Source: Peribacillus folii
Lineage (GTDB): Bacteria > Bacillota > Bacilli > Bacillales > DSM-1321
Length of the DNA: 64,000 nucleotides
Direction: 5' to 3'
Assembly: GCF_030271255.1 (NCBI RefSeq)
Contig: NZ_JASJOM010000003.1
Location: 310,001-374,000 of the forward strand
The notes beneath the pieces are model-generated. The model had not been told where the DNA came from, searched no databases, and worked only from the letters and a program-made list of their open reading frames with translations. Shown piece after piece: positions 50,073-58,831 of the stretch. Position 1 is the stretch's first letter; every line of letters begins with the position of its first letter. The position numbers and the translations under genes were made by a program.

Positions 50073-51008
50073 TTGGCAATTTTTGACGCACATTGTGATG
50101 TATTGATGAAGATGTTCATCGATCCAGATCTATCTTTTTTAGATAGTGACAAATTGCATATAACCAAGCGGGGATTATTGGATGAAGGGGGGAAGGTCCA
50201 ATGCTTTGCGATCTATATTCCTGAAAAGGTCCATCCTGATATGAGATTTCAGGCAGCGTTGGCGATGGTTGATATTTTTCATGAAAAGATAATAACTGAG
50301 CCGGAAATGAAATTCATAAAGACGAAGTCAGACATTGAATCTCTTGGAGAAACGGAAATCGGTGCAATGCTGACGCTGGAGGGATGCGATTGCATCGGTA
50401 ATGATTTACTGAAATTGAAGACCCTTCTTCACCTGGGGGTTTCCTCTGTAGGGCTTACTTGGAATCATGCAAACCTGGTAGCTGATGGGGCATTGGAAAC
50501 AAGAAGGGCGGGCTTGACTGATTTTGGAGCAGAGGTAGTGACCCTGTTGAATGAGAAAGCCATTTGGTGTGATGTATCTCATCTATCGGAAGCTGGATTT
50601 TGGGACACAATAAAGAGAGCGGAATTTCCCATTGCCTCCCATTCGAATGCACATTCTCTTTGCGCCCATCCGCGAAATTTAAAAGACAGCCAAATAAAAG
50701 CCCTTTTACAAAAAAATGGAGTGATGGGGGTAACCTTTGTCCCGCAATTTTTATCCAATGGCGACTCCGCTTCAATTAAGGATATTGTTGGGCATATAGA
50801 TCACATATGCAGTTTAGGCGGAGAGCGGCAAATTGGATTGGGATCGGACTTCGATGGCATCGATCATATGGTAGAAAATTTAACCTCATACAGAGATTAT
50901 CATAATTTGATCGATGAATTGTACAGGCTTTACTCAAGCGAGTTTGTTGAAGGGCTCCTTTTTGGGAATTTCGCACGTCATTTTCCTGCTAAGAAGGGCA
51001 GCCATTAG
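50073..51008 (+). CDS. M19 family membrane dipeptidase-like protein
   Basis: The 311-residue protein is of the renal dipeptidase (M19) family, which has a binuclear zinc site in a TIM barrel. Ligands appear as HCDV (about residues 7-9), LEGCD, DVSHLSEAGFW, ASHSNAHSLCAHPRNL and the Asp in IGLGSDFDG. No signal peptide is visible, so it should be cytoplasmic. TTG start with AAGGGGGAT upstream. B. subtilis lacks it between spoVS and tdh; related Bacillus species carry it. Substrate may be a dipeptide, unknown here. Confidence 0.93.
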   Translation: MAIFDAHCDVLMKMFIDPDLSFLDSDKLHITKRGLLDEGGKVQCFAIYIPEKVHPDMRFQAALAMVDIFHEKIITEPEMKFIKTKSDIESLGETEIGAMLTLEGCDCIGNDLLKLKTLLHLGVSSVGLTWNHANLVADGALETRRAGLTDFGAEVVTLLNEKAIWCDVSHLSEAGFWDTIKRAEFPIASHSNAHSLCAHPRNLKDSQIKALLQKNGVMGVTFVPQFLSNGDSASIKDIVGHIDHICSLGGERQIGLGSDFDGIDHMVENLTSYRDYHNLIDELYRLYSSEFVEGLLFGNFARHFPAKKGSH

Positions 51009-51106
51009 AAGATTTTTAATTCATACTATATAGATATGAATAAATATTCTGAAAATATAAAAAATAGAATCAAAAAGGTTGCAATTTAATGATTTAACCG
51101 ATAGAA

Positions 51107-51225
51107 TTGAAAGCGTTTAGTACACCTTTCCTAAATTAGAACGATTTAATATACATAAACGAATGTTCTGAAGAGAGGTGCATTTAAATGCATTTATATA
51201 CGAACGTTCTAAAGGAGTGTAAGAC
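51107..51225 (+). promoter_or_regulatory. korA leader: cre-like site, repeated ribosome-site module and palindrome
   Basis: TTGAAAGCGTTTAGTA (51107-51122) matches the cre consensus at 14 of 16 positions. ACGAATGTTCTGAAG (51159-51173) and ACGAACGTTCTAAAG (51200-51214) are near-copies 41 bases apart, each followed by a ribosome site. TGCATTTAAATGCA (51179-51192) is a perfect 14-bp palindrome covering the start of the leader ORF. Confidence 0.5.
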
Positions 51226-51229
51226 ATGA
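51188..51229 (+). CDS. 13-codon upstream ORF overlapping korA
   Basis: ATG 51188 has AGAGAGGTG seven bases upstream, stronger than many real genes here. It encodes MHLYTNVLKECKT and its TGA overlaps the korA ATG (ATGA). This may be a translational-coupling leader peptide. No homologue is known to me; a chance ORF of 13 codons is possible, but the ribosome site and exact overlap argue against it. Confidence 0.4.
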   Translation: MHLYTNVLKECKT

Positions 51230-52983
51230 TCAATCAACTTTCATGGAAAGTTGGCGGACAACAAGGTGAAGGTATTGAAAGTACAGGAGAGATTTTCTGT
51301 ATTGCCCTCAATCGCTTAGGATATTACTTGTATGGCTACCGTCATTTCTCATCCCGAATCAAGGGTGGACACACGAATAATAAAATTCGTGTAAGTACCA
51401 CGGAAACTCGTGCTATCTCTGATGATTTAGACATCTTAGTTGCTTTTGACCAAGAAACGATTGACGTCAATTATAAAGAATTACATGAGGGTGGCATCAT
51501 AATCGCGGATGCAAAATTCAAACCTGTCTGCCCGGAAGATACGGAGGCAGAATTATATATTGTTCCATTTACGGAAATTGCAACAGAACTAGGCACGTCC
51601 TTGATGAAAAACATGGTTGCCATCGGTGCGACATGTGCCGTTCTTGGAATGGAAATTTCCGTTTTCAACGATGTCGTTGATGAAATTTTTGGCCGTAAAG
51701 GTGAAGAAATTGTCAAGAAGAACATGGACGCCATTACTGCTGGCTACAAGGCAATGGAAGTCCTGCTAGGAGAAAAACTCGGTGCAATGGAGCTGGAAAA
51801 GGCAGATGGCCAAAAACGATTGTTCATGATCGGTAACGATGCCATCGCTTTGGGTGCAGTTGCTGGCGGTTGCCGCTTCATGGCAGCCTACCCAATTACA
51901 CCGGCTTCGGAAATCATGGAATACCTGATTAAAAAACTTCCGCAATTGGGAGGTACGGTCATCCAGACTGAAGATGAAATTGCGGCAGCCACAATGGCCA
52001 TAGGGGCAAACTATGGCGGTGTTCGTGCCATCACGGCTTCAGCTGGCCCTGGTCTATCCTTGAAAATGGAAGCGATAGGGTTGGCGGGCATTACCGAAAC
52101 GCCGATCGTCATTGTCGATACACAACGTGGCGGTCCGTCCACCGGGCTTCCGACAAAGCAGGAGCAATCCGATTTAATGGCCATGATTTATGGAACACAC
52201 GGCGAAATCCCTAAAATTGTCATGGCTCCAAGTACAGTCGAGGAAGCTTTCTATGATACGGCGGAAGCGTTCAATCTCGCCGAGGAATATCAGTGTCCAG
52301 TCATCGTATTATCGGACTTGCAGCTTTCTTTAGGTAAACAGACGGTTCAGCCGCTTGATTACAGCAAAGTGGAGATAAGACGCGGCAAATTGGTGGACTT
52401 TGAAATTGAAGAGTCTGAAAACAAGTCGTACTTCAAGCGTTATGAAGTTACGGAAGATGGTGTTTCACCTCGGGTCGTGCCTGGCATGAAAAACGGTATC
52501 CACCATGTCACAGGTGTAGAGCATGATGAAACCGGAAGACCTTCCGAAACCGCTTTGAATCGTAAGGCGCAAATGGATAAACGGATGCGTAAGCTGGATA
52601 ATTTAACAAATACATTCAATACACCGGTATACAAAAAAACTCCGCATGAAGAGGCGGATTTATTAATACTTGGTTTTAATTCAACACGCGGGACGATCGA
52701 TGAAGCGATTGGCCGATTAGAAACGGATGGCATGAAAGTGAATCATGCACAAATCCGCTTGATTCACCCATTCCCTGCTGATGAAGTCCTTGCTTTAGTG
52801 CAAGCGGCGAAGAAGGTAGTGGTTATCGAAAATAATGCGACTGGACAATTGGCTAATATCATCAAGATGAATGTCGGACATGTTAATAAAATCAAAAGCA
52901 TCCTAAAATATGATGGCAATCCTTTCCTCCCGCATGAAATTCACACACAATGCAAGGAGATGTTCGAATATGGCAACGTTTAA
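51226..52983 (+). CDS. korA: 2-oxoacid:ferredoxin oxidoreductase, fused gamma-alpha subunit
   Basis: With KorB it oxidatively decarboxylates a 2-oxoacid, most likely 2-oxoglutarate, passing electrons to ferredoxin. The 585 residues fuse a gamma domain (1 to about 185: VGGQQGEGIESTGEIFCIALNRLG, SSRIKGGHTNNKIRVS) to the alpha domain (from about 195: MIGNDAIALGAVAGGCRFMAAYPITPASEIMEYL, TEDEIAAATMAIGANYGGVRAITASAGPGLSLK). AAAGGAGTG precedes ATG. Substrate specificity is inferred from family. It overlaps korB by 14 bases. Confidence 0.94.
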   Translation: MINQLSWKVGGQQGEGIESTGEIFCIALNRLGYYLYGYRHFSSRIKGGHTNNKIRVSTTETRAISDDLDILVAFDQETIDVNYKELHEGGIIIADAKFKPVCPEDTEAELYIVPFTEIATELGTSLMKNMVAIGATCAVLGMEISVFNDVVDEIFGRKGEEIVKKNMDAITAGYKAMEVLLGEKLGAMELEKADGQKRLFMIGNDAIALGAVAGGCRFMAAYPITPASEIMEYLIKKLPQLGGTVIQTEDEIAAATMAIGANYGGVRAITASAGPGLSLKMEAIGLAGITETPIVIVDTQRGGPSTGLPTKQEQSDLMAMIYGTHGEIPKIVMAPSTVEEAFYDTAEAFNLAEEYQCPVIVLSDLQLSLGKQTVQPLDYSKVEIRRGKLVDFEIEESENKSYFKRYEVTEDGVSPRVVPGMKNGIHHVTGVEHDETGRPSETALNRKAQMDKRMRKLDNLTNTFNTPVYKKTPHEEADLLILGFNSTRGTIDEAIGRLETDGMKVNHAQIRLIHPFPADEVLALVQAAKKVVVIENNATGQLANIIKMNVGHVNKIKSILKYDGNPFLPHEIHTQCKEMFEYGNV

Positions 52984-53836
52984 AGAGTTTCGGAATGATG
53001 TAAAACCTAACTGGTGTCCTGGATGCGGGGATTTCTCCGTCCAGGCTGCCATGCAGCGCGCGGCGGCTAATGTAGGGTTGGAGCCAGAGAATTTGGCTGT
53101 CGTTTCCGGTATTGGCTGTTCAGGCCGCATATCAGGTTACATCAAGTCATATGGTTTCCATGGCATCCATGGCCGATCGCTTCCAATCGCACAAGGGGTG
53201 AAAATGGCCAACCGTGAGTTGACCGTCATAGCTTCTGGAGGTGACGGAGATGGCTTTGCAATCGGGATGGGCCATACCATTCATGCGATCCGCCGTAATA
53301 TTGACATTACGTATATCGTCATGGATAACCAAATTTATGGACTGACAAAAGGCCAGACTTCTCCCCGTTCAGCTGCTGGGTTCAAAACGAAGTCCACACC
53401 GGAAGGGTCGATTGAGCAGGCTGTTTCGCCAATGGAATTGGCATTATCAGCTGGTGCCACCTTTGTTGCCCAAAGCTTTTCCACTGACCTGAAGGACTTG
53501 ACGGCGATCATTGAAGCGGGGATTAATCACAAAGGTTTCTCCTTCATCAATGTGTTCTCTCCTTGTGTGACCTATAATAAAATCAATACGTATGATTGGT
53601 TTAAACAGAACTTAACCAAGTTGAACACGATCGAAGGGTATGATTCTTCAAATAAAGAACAGGCCATGCAGACGTTGATGAAGCATGACAGCCTTGTGAC
53701 AGGAATCATTTATCAAGACTCTTCACGCCCTTCATACCAGGATTTAGTGCCAGGGTATGCTGAAGAAGCTCTGAATAAATCAGACCTGACCCTAGATCAA
53801 GCACATTTTGATAAGCTTGTTGCAGAATTTATGTAA
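52970..53836 (+). CDS. korB: 2-oxoacid:ferredoxin oxidoreductase, beta subunit
   Basis: This is the thiamine diphosphate and iron-sulfur subunit, 288 residues. The cluster Cys appear as NWCPGCGDFSVQ and GIGCSGR, with another Cys in FSPCVTYNK; the TPP-Mg motif is SGGDGDGFAIGMGH followed by MDNQIYGLTKGQTSP. ATG 52970 with AAGGAG upstream gives a 14-base overlap with korA; an in-frame start at 52910 is inside korA. A terminator follows. Confidence 0.95.
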   Translation: MATFKEFRNDVKPNWCPGCGDFSVQAAMQRAAANVGLEPENLAVVSGIGCSGRISGYIKSYGFHGIHGRSLPIAQGVKMANRELTVIASGGDGDGFAIGMGHTIHAIRRNIDITYIVMDNQIYGLTKGQTSPRSAAGFKTKSTPEGSIEQAVSPMELALSAGATFVAQSFSTDLKDLTAIIEAGINHKGFSFINVFSPCVTYNKINTYDWFKQNLTKLNTIEGYDSSNKEQAMQTLMKHDSLVTGIIYQDSSRPSYQDLVPGYAEEALNKSDLTLDQAHFDKLVAEFM

Positions 53837-53847
53837 AAAATGAAAAG

Positions 53848-53880
53848 GTTCACCCCTTAAGATGGGGTGAACCCTTTTTG
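53848..53880 (+). terminator. Terminator after korB
   Basis: GGTTCACCCC (53848-53857) pairs with GGGGTGAACC (53865-53874); five T bases follow. Confidence 0.9.
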
Positions 53881-53933
53881 TATCTTATTGAAAAGCTGTT
53901 ACAAGAGGAATTTTTCATCCTCTCGGTTGGAGC

Positions 53934-54197
<264 letters not shown>

Positions 54198-54424
54198 ATA
54201 AGTCACTCCTTGGTTTTTTTTTGTTGTACAAGATATCTTATTCAGGAGCGGACAAGATGCTATAGGAACATGTCCGGTTTTTCAAAAATGTACGAATCCC
54301 CAAAAAGTACAATCATGCGAATCGGCTGTCCCGAAACCGATTAAGGCATTTTTGGGATTGGTCTATCATATCTTTACATATTAAGGTGAATGAAATGATC
54401 AGCCCTATTCCAGGGGGAATGCAT

Positions 54425-55468
54425 ATGTTGAATGGGAAGATGAAAGCAATCGTCAAACATCACCGTGGCTATGGGGCACAAATGCAGGTTGTCGATATCC
54501 CGGAGTTTCGTGAGGACGAGGTTTTGATAAAAGTGAACATGGCTTCAATCTGCGGTACAGATATTCATATTTATACTTGGGATAAGTGGTCGCAAGGTAG
54601 AGTGAATCCGCCATATGTATTTGGACATGAATTTTCTGGAGAAGTAGTGGCAAAGGGGGCAAATGTAGTCAATGTTTCAGTGGGGGATTTTGTATCTGCA
54701 GAAACTCATATCGTTTGCGGTAGTTGCCGGCAATGTTTAACGGGACAGTTTCATGTTTGCAAACATACAAGCATCATCGGTCTTGATACACAGGGATGCT
54801 TTGCGGAATTTATAGCCCTGCCCGCCAAGAACCTTTGGAAAAATTCAAGCGTTATGACACCTGACATTGCTACGATCCAAGAACCGATGGGGAATGCCGT
54901 CCATTCCGTGCTTGCTGGCGATGTGCTTGGCAAAACCGTAGCCATCATTGGTTGTGGACCGATTGGGCTGATGGCCGTGGCCGTGGCAATGGCAGCGGGG
55001 GCCGACAAAGTGATCGCACTCGATATAAATGATTATCGCCTGCAGCTTGCAAAAAAGCTGGGAGCCACGCACTTCATTCAATCAAATAAGGAAGATCCCT
55101 TGGAAATCATCCAACGCCTTACAAATGCGGATGGAGTGGATGTCGTATGCGAAATGAGCGGCAATCCAGCAGCAATCGATCAAGGGTTCAAGATGGCAGC
55201 GAATGGAGGTAGGATATCGATCCTAAGTTTGCCAGCGCAGCCCGTCATGCTTAATATAACCGAGGATATTGTATTCAAGGGCCTGACTGTGCAAGGAATC
55301 ACCGGCAGGAAAATGTTTTCAACCTGGCAGCAGGTATCAAGTTTACTAGGAAGCGGAAAGGTCGATTTAAGACCGATGATTACACACCGCTTCTCATTAA
55401 GCGACTTCGAGAAGGGCTTTGATCTAATGATAAAAGGTCAATGTGGCAAGGTGCTTCTCATACCTTGA
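54425..55468 (+). CDS. tdh: L-threonine 3-dehydrogenase
   Basis: Tdh oxidises threonine to 2-amino-3-ketobutyrate with NAD+. The 347 residues equal the B. subtilis length: catalytic zinc motif ASICGTDIHIYTW, GHEFSGEVV, the four-Cys structural zinc loop (VCGSCRQCLTGQFHVC), Rossmann motif IIGCGPIGLMAVAVA and CEMSGNPAAIDQGFKMAANGG. ATG 54425 follows AGGGGG by 7 bases and aligns with the family start; earlier in-frame starts (54386 GTG, 54395, 54419) are possible. The usual partner kbl is not next to it. Confidence 0.93.
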   Translation: MLNGKMKAIVKHHRGYGAQMQVVDIPEFREDEVLIKVNMASICGTDIHIYTWDKWSQGRVNPPYVFGHEFSGEVVAKGANVVNVSVGDFVSAETHIVCGSCRQCLTGQFHVCKHTSIIGLDTQGCFAEFIALPAKNLWKNSSVMTPDIATIQEPMGNAVHSVLAGDVLGKTVAIIGCGPIGLMAVAVAMAAGADKVIALDINDYRLQLAKKLGATHFIQSNKEDPLEIIQRLTNADGVDVVCEMSGNPAAIDQGFKMAANGGRISILSLPAQPVMLNITEDIVFKGLTVQGITGRKMFSTWQQVSSLLGSGKVDLRPMITHRFSLSDFEKGFDLMIKGQCGKVLLIP

Positions 55469-55887
55469 AGAATTAGAAAGCACGAGAAAAGTCGGGATTT
55501 CACGAGTGAAGTAAAGCGCAAACTGGCGAGTAAAGTGCTCGAGCGAGCCGCCACTCATGAGTACAATGCTGGAGATGTCGGTGTGGAAATACCGTGATCG
55601 TCTTGTTTAATAAGAGTGGCTTTGGTTCGCAGCATATTCTACGGACCAGGCCTCTTTTTAATTTCCTTAATTGTGAAATATTTCATACAATTGCTTATGA
55701 CATGACAGAATGATTGTTTCTTATTCTTAAAAGCTTTATACTAAGTTAATGTGGGTATATCACACTAAAAAAAGAACCATTACTGGTCATTATAAAAATG
55801 AAAGCGGCATAAAAGCAATTAGAACAAGATAGGTCTTGAAATAGTTGGTGATGGAAATAGACTAACTATTTTGAAAGGGGATTAACT
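55469..55887 (+). other. tdh-miaB gap: degenerate GAGTAAAG repeats, terminator, miaB promoter and leader
   Basis: At 55480-55560 variants of CACGAG and CGAGTAAAGTG recur (CACGAGAAAAG, CACGAGTGAAGTAAAG, GCGAGTAAAGTGC). A long imperfect hairpin (55612-55629 with 55642-55656) ending CTTTTT is the tdh terminator. TTGTTT (55714-55719), 17 bases, TATACT (55737-55742) is a good miaB promoter. In the leader, AAATAGTT (55839-55846) pairs with AACTATTT (55864-55871) just before the miaB ribosome site. No kbl remnant is visible. Confidence 0.6.
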
Positions 55888-57432
55888 ATGAACGAGAAAC
55901 AACGATTAGAATCACAGCAAGTGAAGGCTGATAATTCAGCGGACAAAAAATCCGAAAAGGATTACAGCAAATACTTTCAATCCGTTTATATTCCGCCTTC
56001 CTTAAAAGATGCGAAAAAGCGAGGCAAAGAGGAAGTGGAATATCATGATGATTTTGCAATTCCGGAAGTTTTCCGCGGAATGGGTGAAGGCAAGAAATTC
56101 TACATCCGTACATACGGCTGTCAAATGAATGAACATGACACAGAGGTCATGGCGGGCATTTTCACTGCTCTTGGCTATCAGCCGACAAACACGGTAGATG
56201 ACGCTAATGTCATTTTACTTAACACTTGTGCTATCAGGGAAAATGCAGAGAATAAGGTGTTTGGTGAATTGGGTCATTTAAAATCATTGAAGTTGGAAAA
56301 ACCGGATTTATTGCTGGGTGTATGCGGATGTATGTCGCAGGAAGAATCCGTCGTAAAACGAATTCTTGAGAAGCACCATTTTGTGGATATGATCTTTGGT
56401 ACGCATAATATCCACCGCCTGCCGCAAATTCTTAATGAAGCGTATCTTTCCAAGGAAATGGTCATCGAGGTTTGGTCCAAAGAAGGAGATGTAATCGAAA
56501 ACCTTCCAAAGGTGCGTAAAGGCAAGACGAAGGCATGGGTCAATATCATGTATGGCTGTGACAAATTTTGTACATACTGCATCGTGCCTTATACGAGAGG
56601 GAAGGAAAGAAGCCGCCGGCCGGAAGATATCATCCAGGAAGTGCGTCATCTGGCCGCTCAGGGTTACAAAGAAATAACCTTGCTCGGACAGAATGTTAAT
56701 GCATATGGCAAAGATTTCACGGATATCGAATATCGTTTCGGCGATCTGATGGATGAGATCCGTAAAATCGATATACCGCGAATTCGTTTCACGACAAGTC
56801 ATCCCCGTGACTTTGATGATCACTTGATTGAAGTTCTCGCTAAAGGCGGCAATCTTGTTGATCATATTCACCTTCCTGTCCAATCGGGAAGTTCCGATAC
56901 ATTAAAAATCATGGCTCGCAAATATACACGCGAACAGTATTTGGAGCTGGTACGGAAGATCAAGAGAGCCATTCCAAGTGCGTCGTTAACGACTGATATC
57001 ATTGTAGGTTACCCGAATGAAACGGAAGAGCATTTTGAAGAGACGATGTCTTTATACCGTGAAGTCGGTTTTGATGCAGCATATACGTACATTTACTCGC
57101 CACGTGAAGGCACACCGGCTGCCAAAATGCAGGATAATGTACCGATGGAAGTGAAAAAGGAACGCCTGCAGCGTTTGAACGCCCTCGTTAATGAAACGTG
57201 CGCCTTGAAAATGAAAGAATATGGCGGGCAGGTCGTTGAAGTGCTAGTAGAGGGTGAAAGCAAGAAAAATTCGGAAGTATTAGCAGGTTATACAACGAAA
57301 AATAAGCTCGTGAACTTCAAAGGACCAAAATCAGCCATCGGTCAAATCGTGAAGGTGAAAATCACTGGAACGAAAACATGGTCATTAAATGGCGATATGG
57401 TTGAAGAAGCAGCGGCGATCGAGGTGGAGTAA
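55888..57432 (+). CDS. miaB: tRNA-2-methylthio-N6-dimethylallyladenosine synthase MiaB
   Basis: MiaB adds a methylthio group to i6A37 of tRNA. Order: an N-terminal extension of about 65 residues typical of Bacillus, the UPF0004 domain with three Cys ([37 protein letters not shown]), the radical-SAM motif CDKFCTYC (about 224-231) and a C-terminal TRAM domain ([21 protein letters not shown]). AAAGGGGAT precedes ATG in 514 residues. It ends one base before the ymcA ATG. Confidence 0.97.
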   Translation: MNEKQRLESQQVKADNSADKKSEKDYSKYFQSVYIPPSLKDAKKRGKEEVEYHDDFAIPEVFRGMGEGKKFYIRTYGCQMNEHDTEVMAGIFTALGYQPTNTVDDANVILLNTCAIRENAENKVFGELGHLKSLKLEKPDLLLGVCGCMSQEESVVKRILEKHHFVDMIFGTHNIHRLPQILNEAYLSKEMVIEVWSKEGDVIENLPKVRKGKTKAWVNIMYGCDKFCTYCIVPYTRGKERSRRPEDIIQEVRHLAAQGYKEITLLGQNVNAYGKDFTDIEYRFGDLMDEIRKIDIPRIRFTTSHPRDFDDHLIEVLAKGGNLVDHIHLPVQSGSSDTLKIMARKYTREQYLELVRKIKRAIPSASLTTDIIVGYPNETEEHFEETMSLYREVGFDAAYTYIYSPREGTPAAKMQDNVPMEVKKERLQRLNALVNETCALKMKEYGGQVVEVLVEGESKKNSEVLAGYTTKNKLVNFKGPKSAIGQIVKVKITGTKTWSLNGDMVEEAAAIEVE

Positions 57433-57433
57433 T

Positions 57434-57862
57434 ATGACGAAGTATACGAAGGAAGACATTCTGACAAAAGCGGCGGAGCTTGCTGAAATGATTGCCAGCA
57501 CGGAAGAAGTCGATTTCTTTAAACGGGCAGAAGCTCACATCAATGAAAACCAAAAAATCCGCGAAATGATCGCCAGTATCAAAAGTTTGCAAAAACAGGC
57601 GGTCAATTTCCAACATTATGGAAAAGATAAGGCGTATAACCAAGTTCAGGACAAAATCGAAGCACTGGAAAAACAACTGGATGAGCTTCCGATCGTTCAA
57701 CAGTTCAAACAATCTCAAGTTGACGTGAATGATCTATTGCAGATGGTTTCGTCACAAGTATCGAATAAGGTGACGGACCTGATCATCGAAGCAACCGAAG
57801 GTGACATCCTTCGCGGCGAAACAGGTTCGCAGGTACAAGCTGGCGGCGGAAGCTGTTCATGA
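57434..57862 (+). CDS. ymcA: YmcA, RNA-maturation/biofilm regulator of the YlbF family
   Basis: YmcA forms a complex with YlbF and YaaT that acts with RNase Y and affects biofilm, competence and sporulation in B. subtilis. The 142-residue helical protein has KYTKEDILTKAAELAEMIASTEEVDFFKRAE, LQKQAVNFQHYGKDKAYNQVQDKIEALEKQLDELPIVQQFKQ and a Cys-containing tail (GGGSCS). ATG 57434 lies behind GAGGTGGA in the end of miaB; the in-frame ATG 57389 is inside miaB. Its presence here fits with rny in the same region. Confidence 0.94.
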   Translation: MTKYTKEDILTKAAELAEMIASTEEVDFFKRAEAHINENQKIREMIASIKSLQKQAVNFQHYGKDKAYNQVQDKIEALEKQLDELPIVQQFKQSQVDVNDLLQMVSSQVSNKVTDLIIEATEGDILRGETGSQVQAGGGSCS

Positions 57863-57871
57863 ATATCAAGC

Positions 57872-57901
57872 AGCCCTTCTGATAAATAGAAGGGCTTTTT
57901 T
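57872..57901 (+). terminator. Terminator after ymcA
   Basis: AGCCCTTCT (57872-57880) pairs with AGAAGGGCT (57888-57896); T-run follows. Confidence 0.9.
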
Positions 57902-57957
57902 AATACCCGCAAATCCTTATACAGCGCCCATTCGTGACACATATCCCAAAACATGCG

Positions 57958-58044
57958 CATAAAATAACCTAGGTTTAAAACATTACAGCAGTTTTCAAAC
58001 AAAAAAAATTCTACGCACACTAGACTTTTACCACGCATAGGATG
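57958..58044 (+). promoter_or_regulatory. cotE promoters: sigma-E-like -10 and sigma-K-like promoter
   Basis: CATAAAAT (57958-57965) matches the sigma-E -10 (CATACAnT) at all but one position, with a poorly spaced ACATATC upstream. CACA (58016-58019), 16 bases, CATAGGATG (58036-58044) matches sigma-K with one mismatch, the same layout as before dpaA. B. subtilis cotE has both sigma-E and sigma-K promoters. Confidence 0.6.
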
Positions 58045-58075
58045 AATGGAAACTGTATGAGGAGGGTTCGCTAGC

Positions 58076-58615
58076 ATGTCACAATATAGAGAGATAATTA
58101 CAAAAGCGGTGGTGGCAAAGGGACGTAAGTTCACAAAGTCCTCTCACACCATTTGCCCGGCTCATCATCCTTCTAGCATTCTAGGTTGTTGGATCATCAA
58201 CCATAAATACGATGCCAAGAAAGTCGGCAAAAAGGTAGAAATTCACGGCAGCTACGAAATCAACGTTTGGTATTCCTATAACCACAATTCAAAAACGGAA
58301 GTTGTCACTGAAAAGGTGCAATATACCGACGTGATTTCGCTTAAATACCGTGATCCCGATTGCCTTGATGACCATGAAATCGTTGCAAAAGCTGTCCAAC
58401 AGCCGAATTGCTTAGAAGCTTGCATCTCGCCATGCGGACAAAAGATAATTGTCCATGTGGAAAGGGAATTCTTTGTGGAGGTCGTCGGCGAAACGAAAAT
58501 TTGTGTCGCCGTTAGTCCAGATGGCCGCTGTGAGGATGACTGGGGCTGTGATTTCGATGATGATGAATTCGAAGATTTAGATCCGGATTTCCTAGATGAA
58601 TTCGAAGACGAATAG
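58076..58615 (+). CDS. cotE: Outer spore coat morphogenetic protein CotE
   Basis: CotE forms the layer on which the outer coat assembles. The 179 residues closely follow B. subtilis Cot[83 protein letters not shown], ending in a strongly acidic tail. It is richer in Cys than the B. subtilis protein (about eight). GAGGAGGG lies before the ATG. Mother-cell promoters and its own terminator surround it. Confidence 0.97.
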   Translation: MSQYREIITKAVVAKGRKFTKSSHTICPAHHPSSILGCWIINHKYDAKKVGKKVEIHGSYEINVWYSYNHNSKTEVVTEKVQYTDVISLKYRDPDCLDDHEIVAKAVQQPNCLEACISPCGQKIIVHVEREFFVEVVGETKICVAVSPDGRCEDDWGCDFDDDEFEDLDPDFLDEFEDE

Positions 58616-58631
58616 AATATAGACAATAACT

Positions 58632-58665
58632 ACCGGATGACAGGTTATCATCCGGTTTTATTTAT
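58632..58665 (+). terminator. Terminator after cotE
   Basis: ACCGGATGA (58632-58640) pairs with TCATCCGGT (58648-58656); TTTATTTATTT follows. Confidence 0.8.
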
Positions 58666-58772
58666 TTCTGATGTGGACGAGTCACTGCGGGTTTTTGCAG
58701 GCAGGCACCAATTTTTGACTGCGTATTGATTTTCCATGCAATTTTGAATACAGGCAATGTTGCTTTCTCGTA

Positions 58773-58781
58773 TGTTATAAT
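58773..58781 (+). promoter_or_regulatory. Extended -10 promoter of mutS
   Basis: TGT directly precedes a perfect TATAAT (58776-58781) about 50 bases before mutS; no clear -35. Confidence 0.5.
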
Positions 58782-58831
58782 GGGGGATATGACTGAGAAA
58801 ATAGATTATAGTTTGGAAAGGTTTTGAAGGA

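Noticed and set aside
51200-51214. GAACGTTC upstream of korA as a LexA box
   Set aside because: The LexA site needs four bases between GAAC and GTTC; here there are none.
55469-55887. Decayed kbl gene after tdh
   Set aside because: No PLP-lysine motif or other Kbl-like stretch is seen in any frame by eye.
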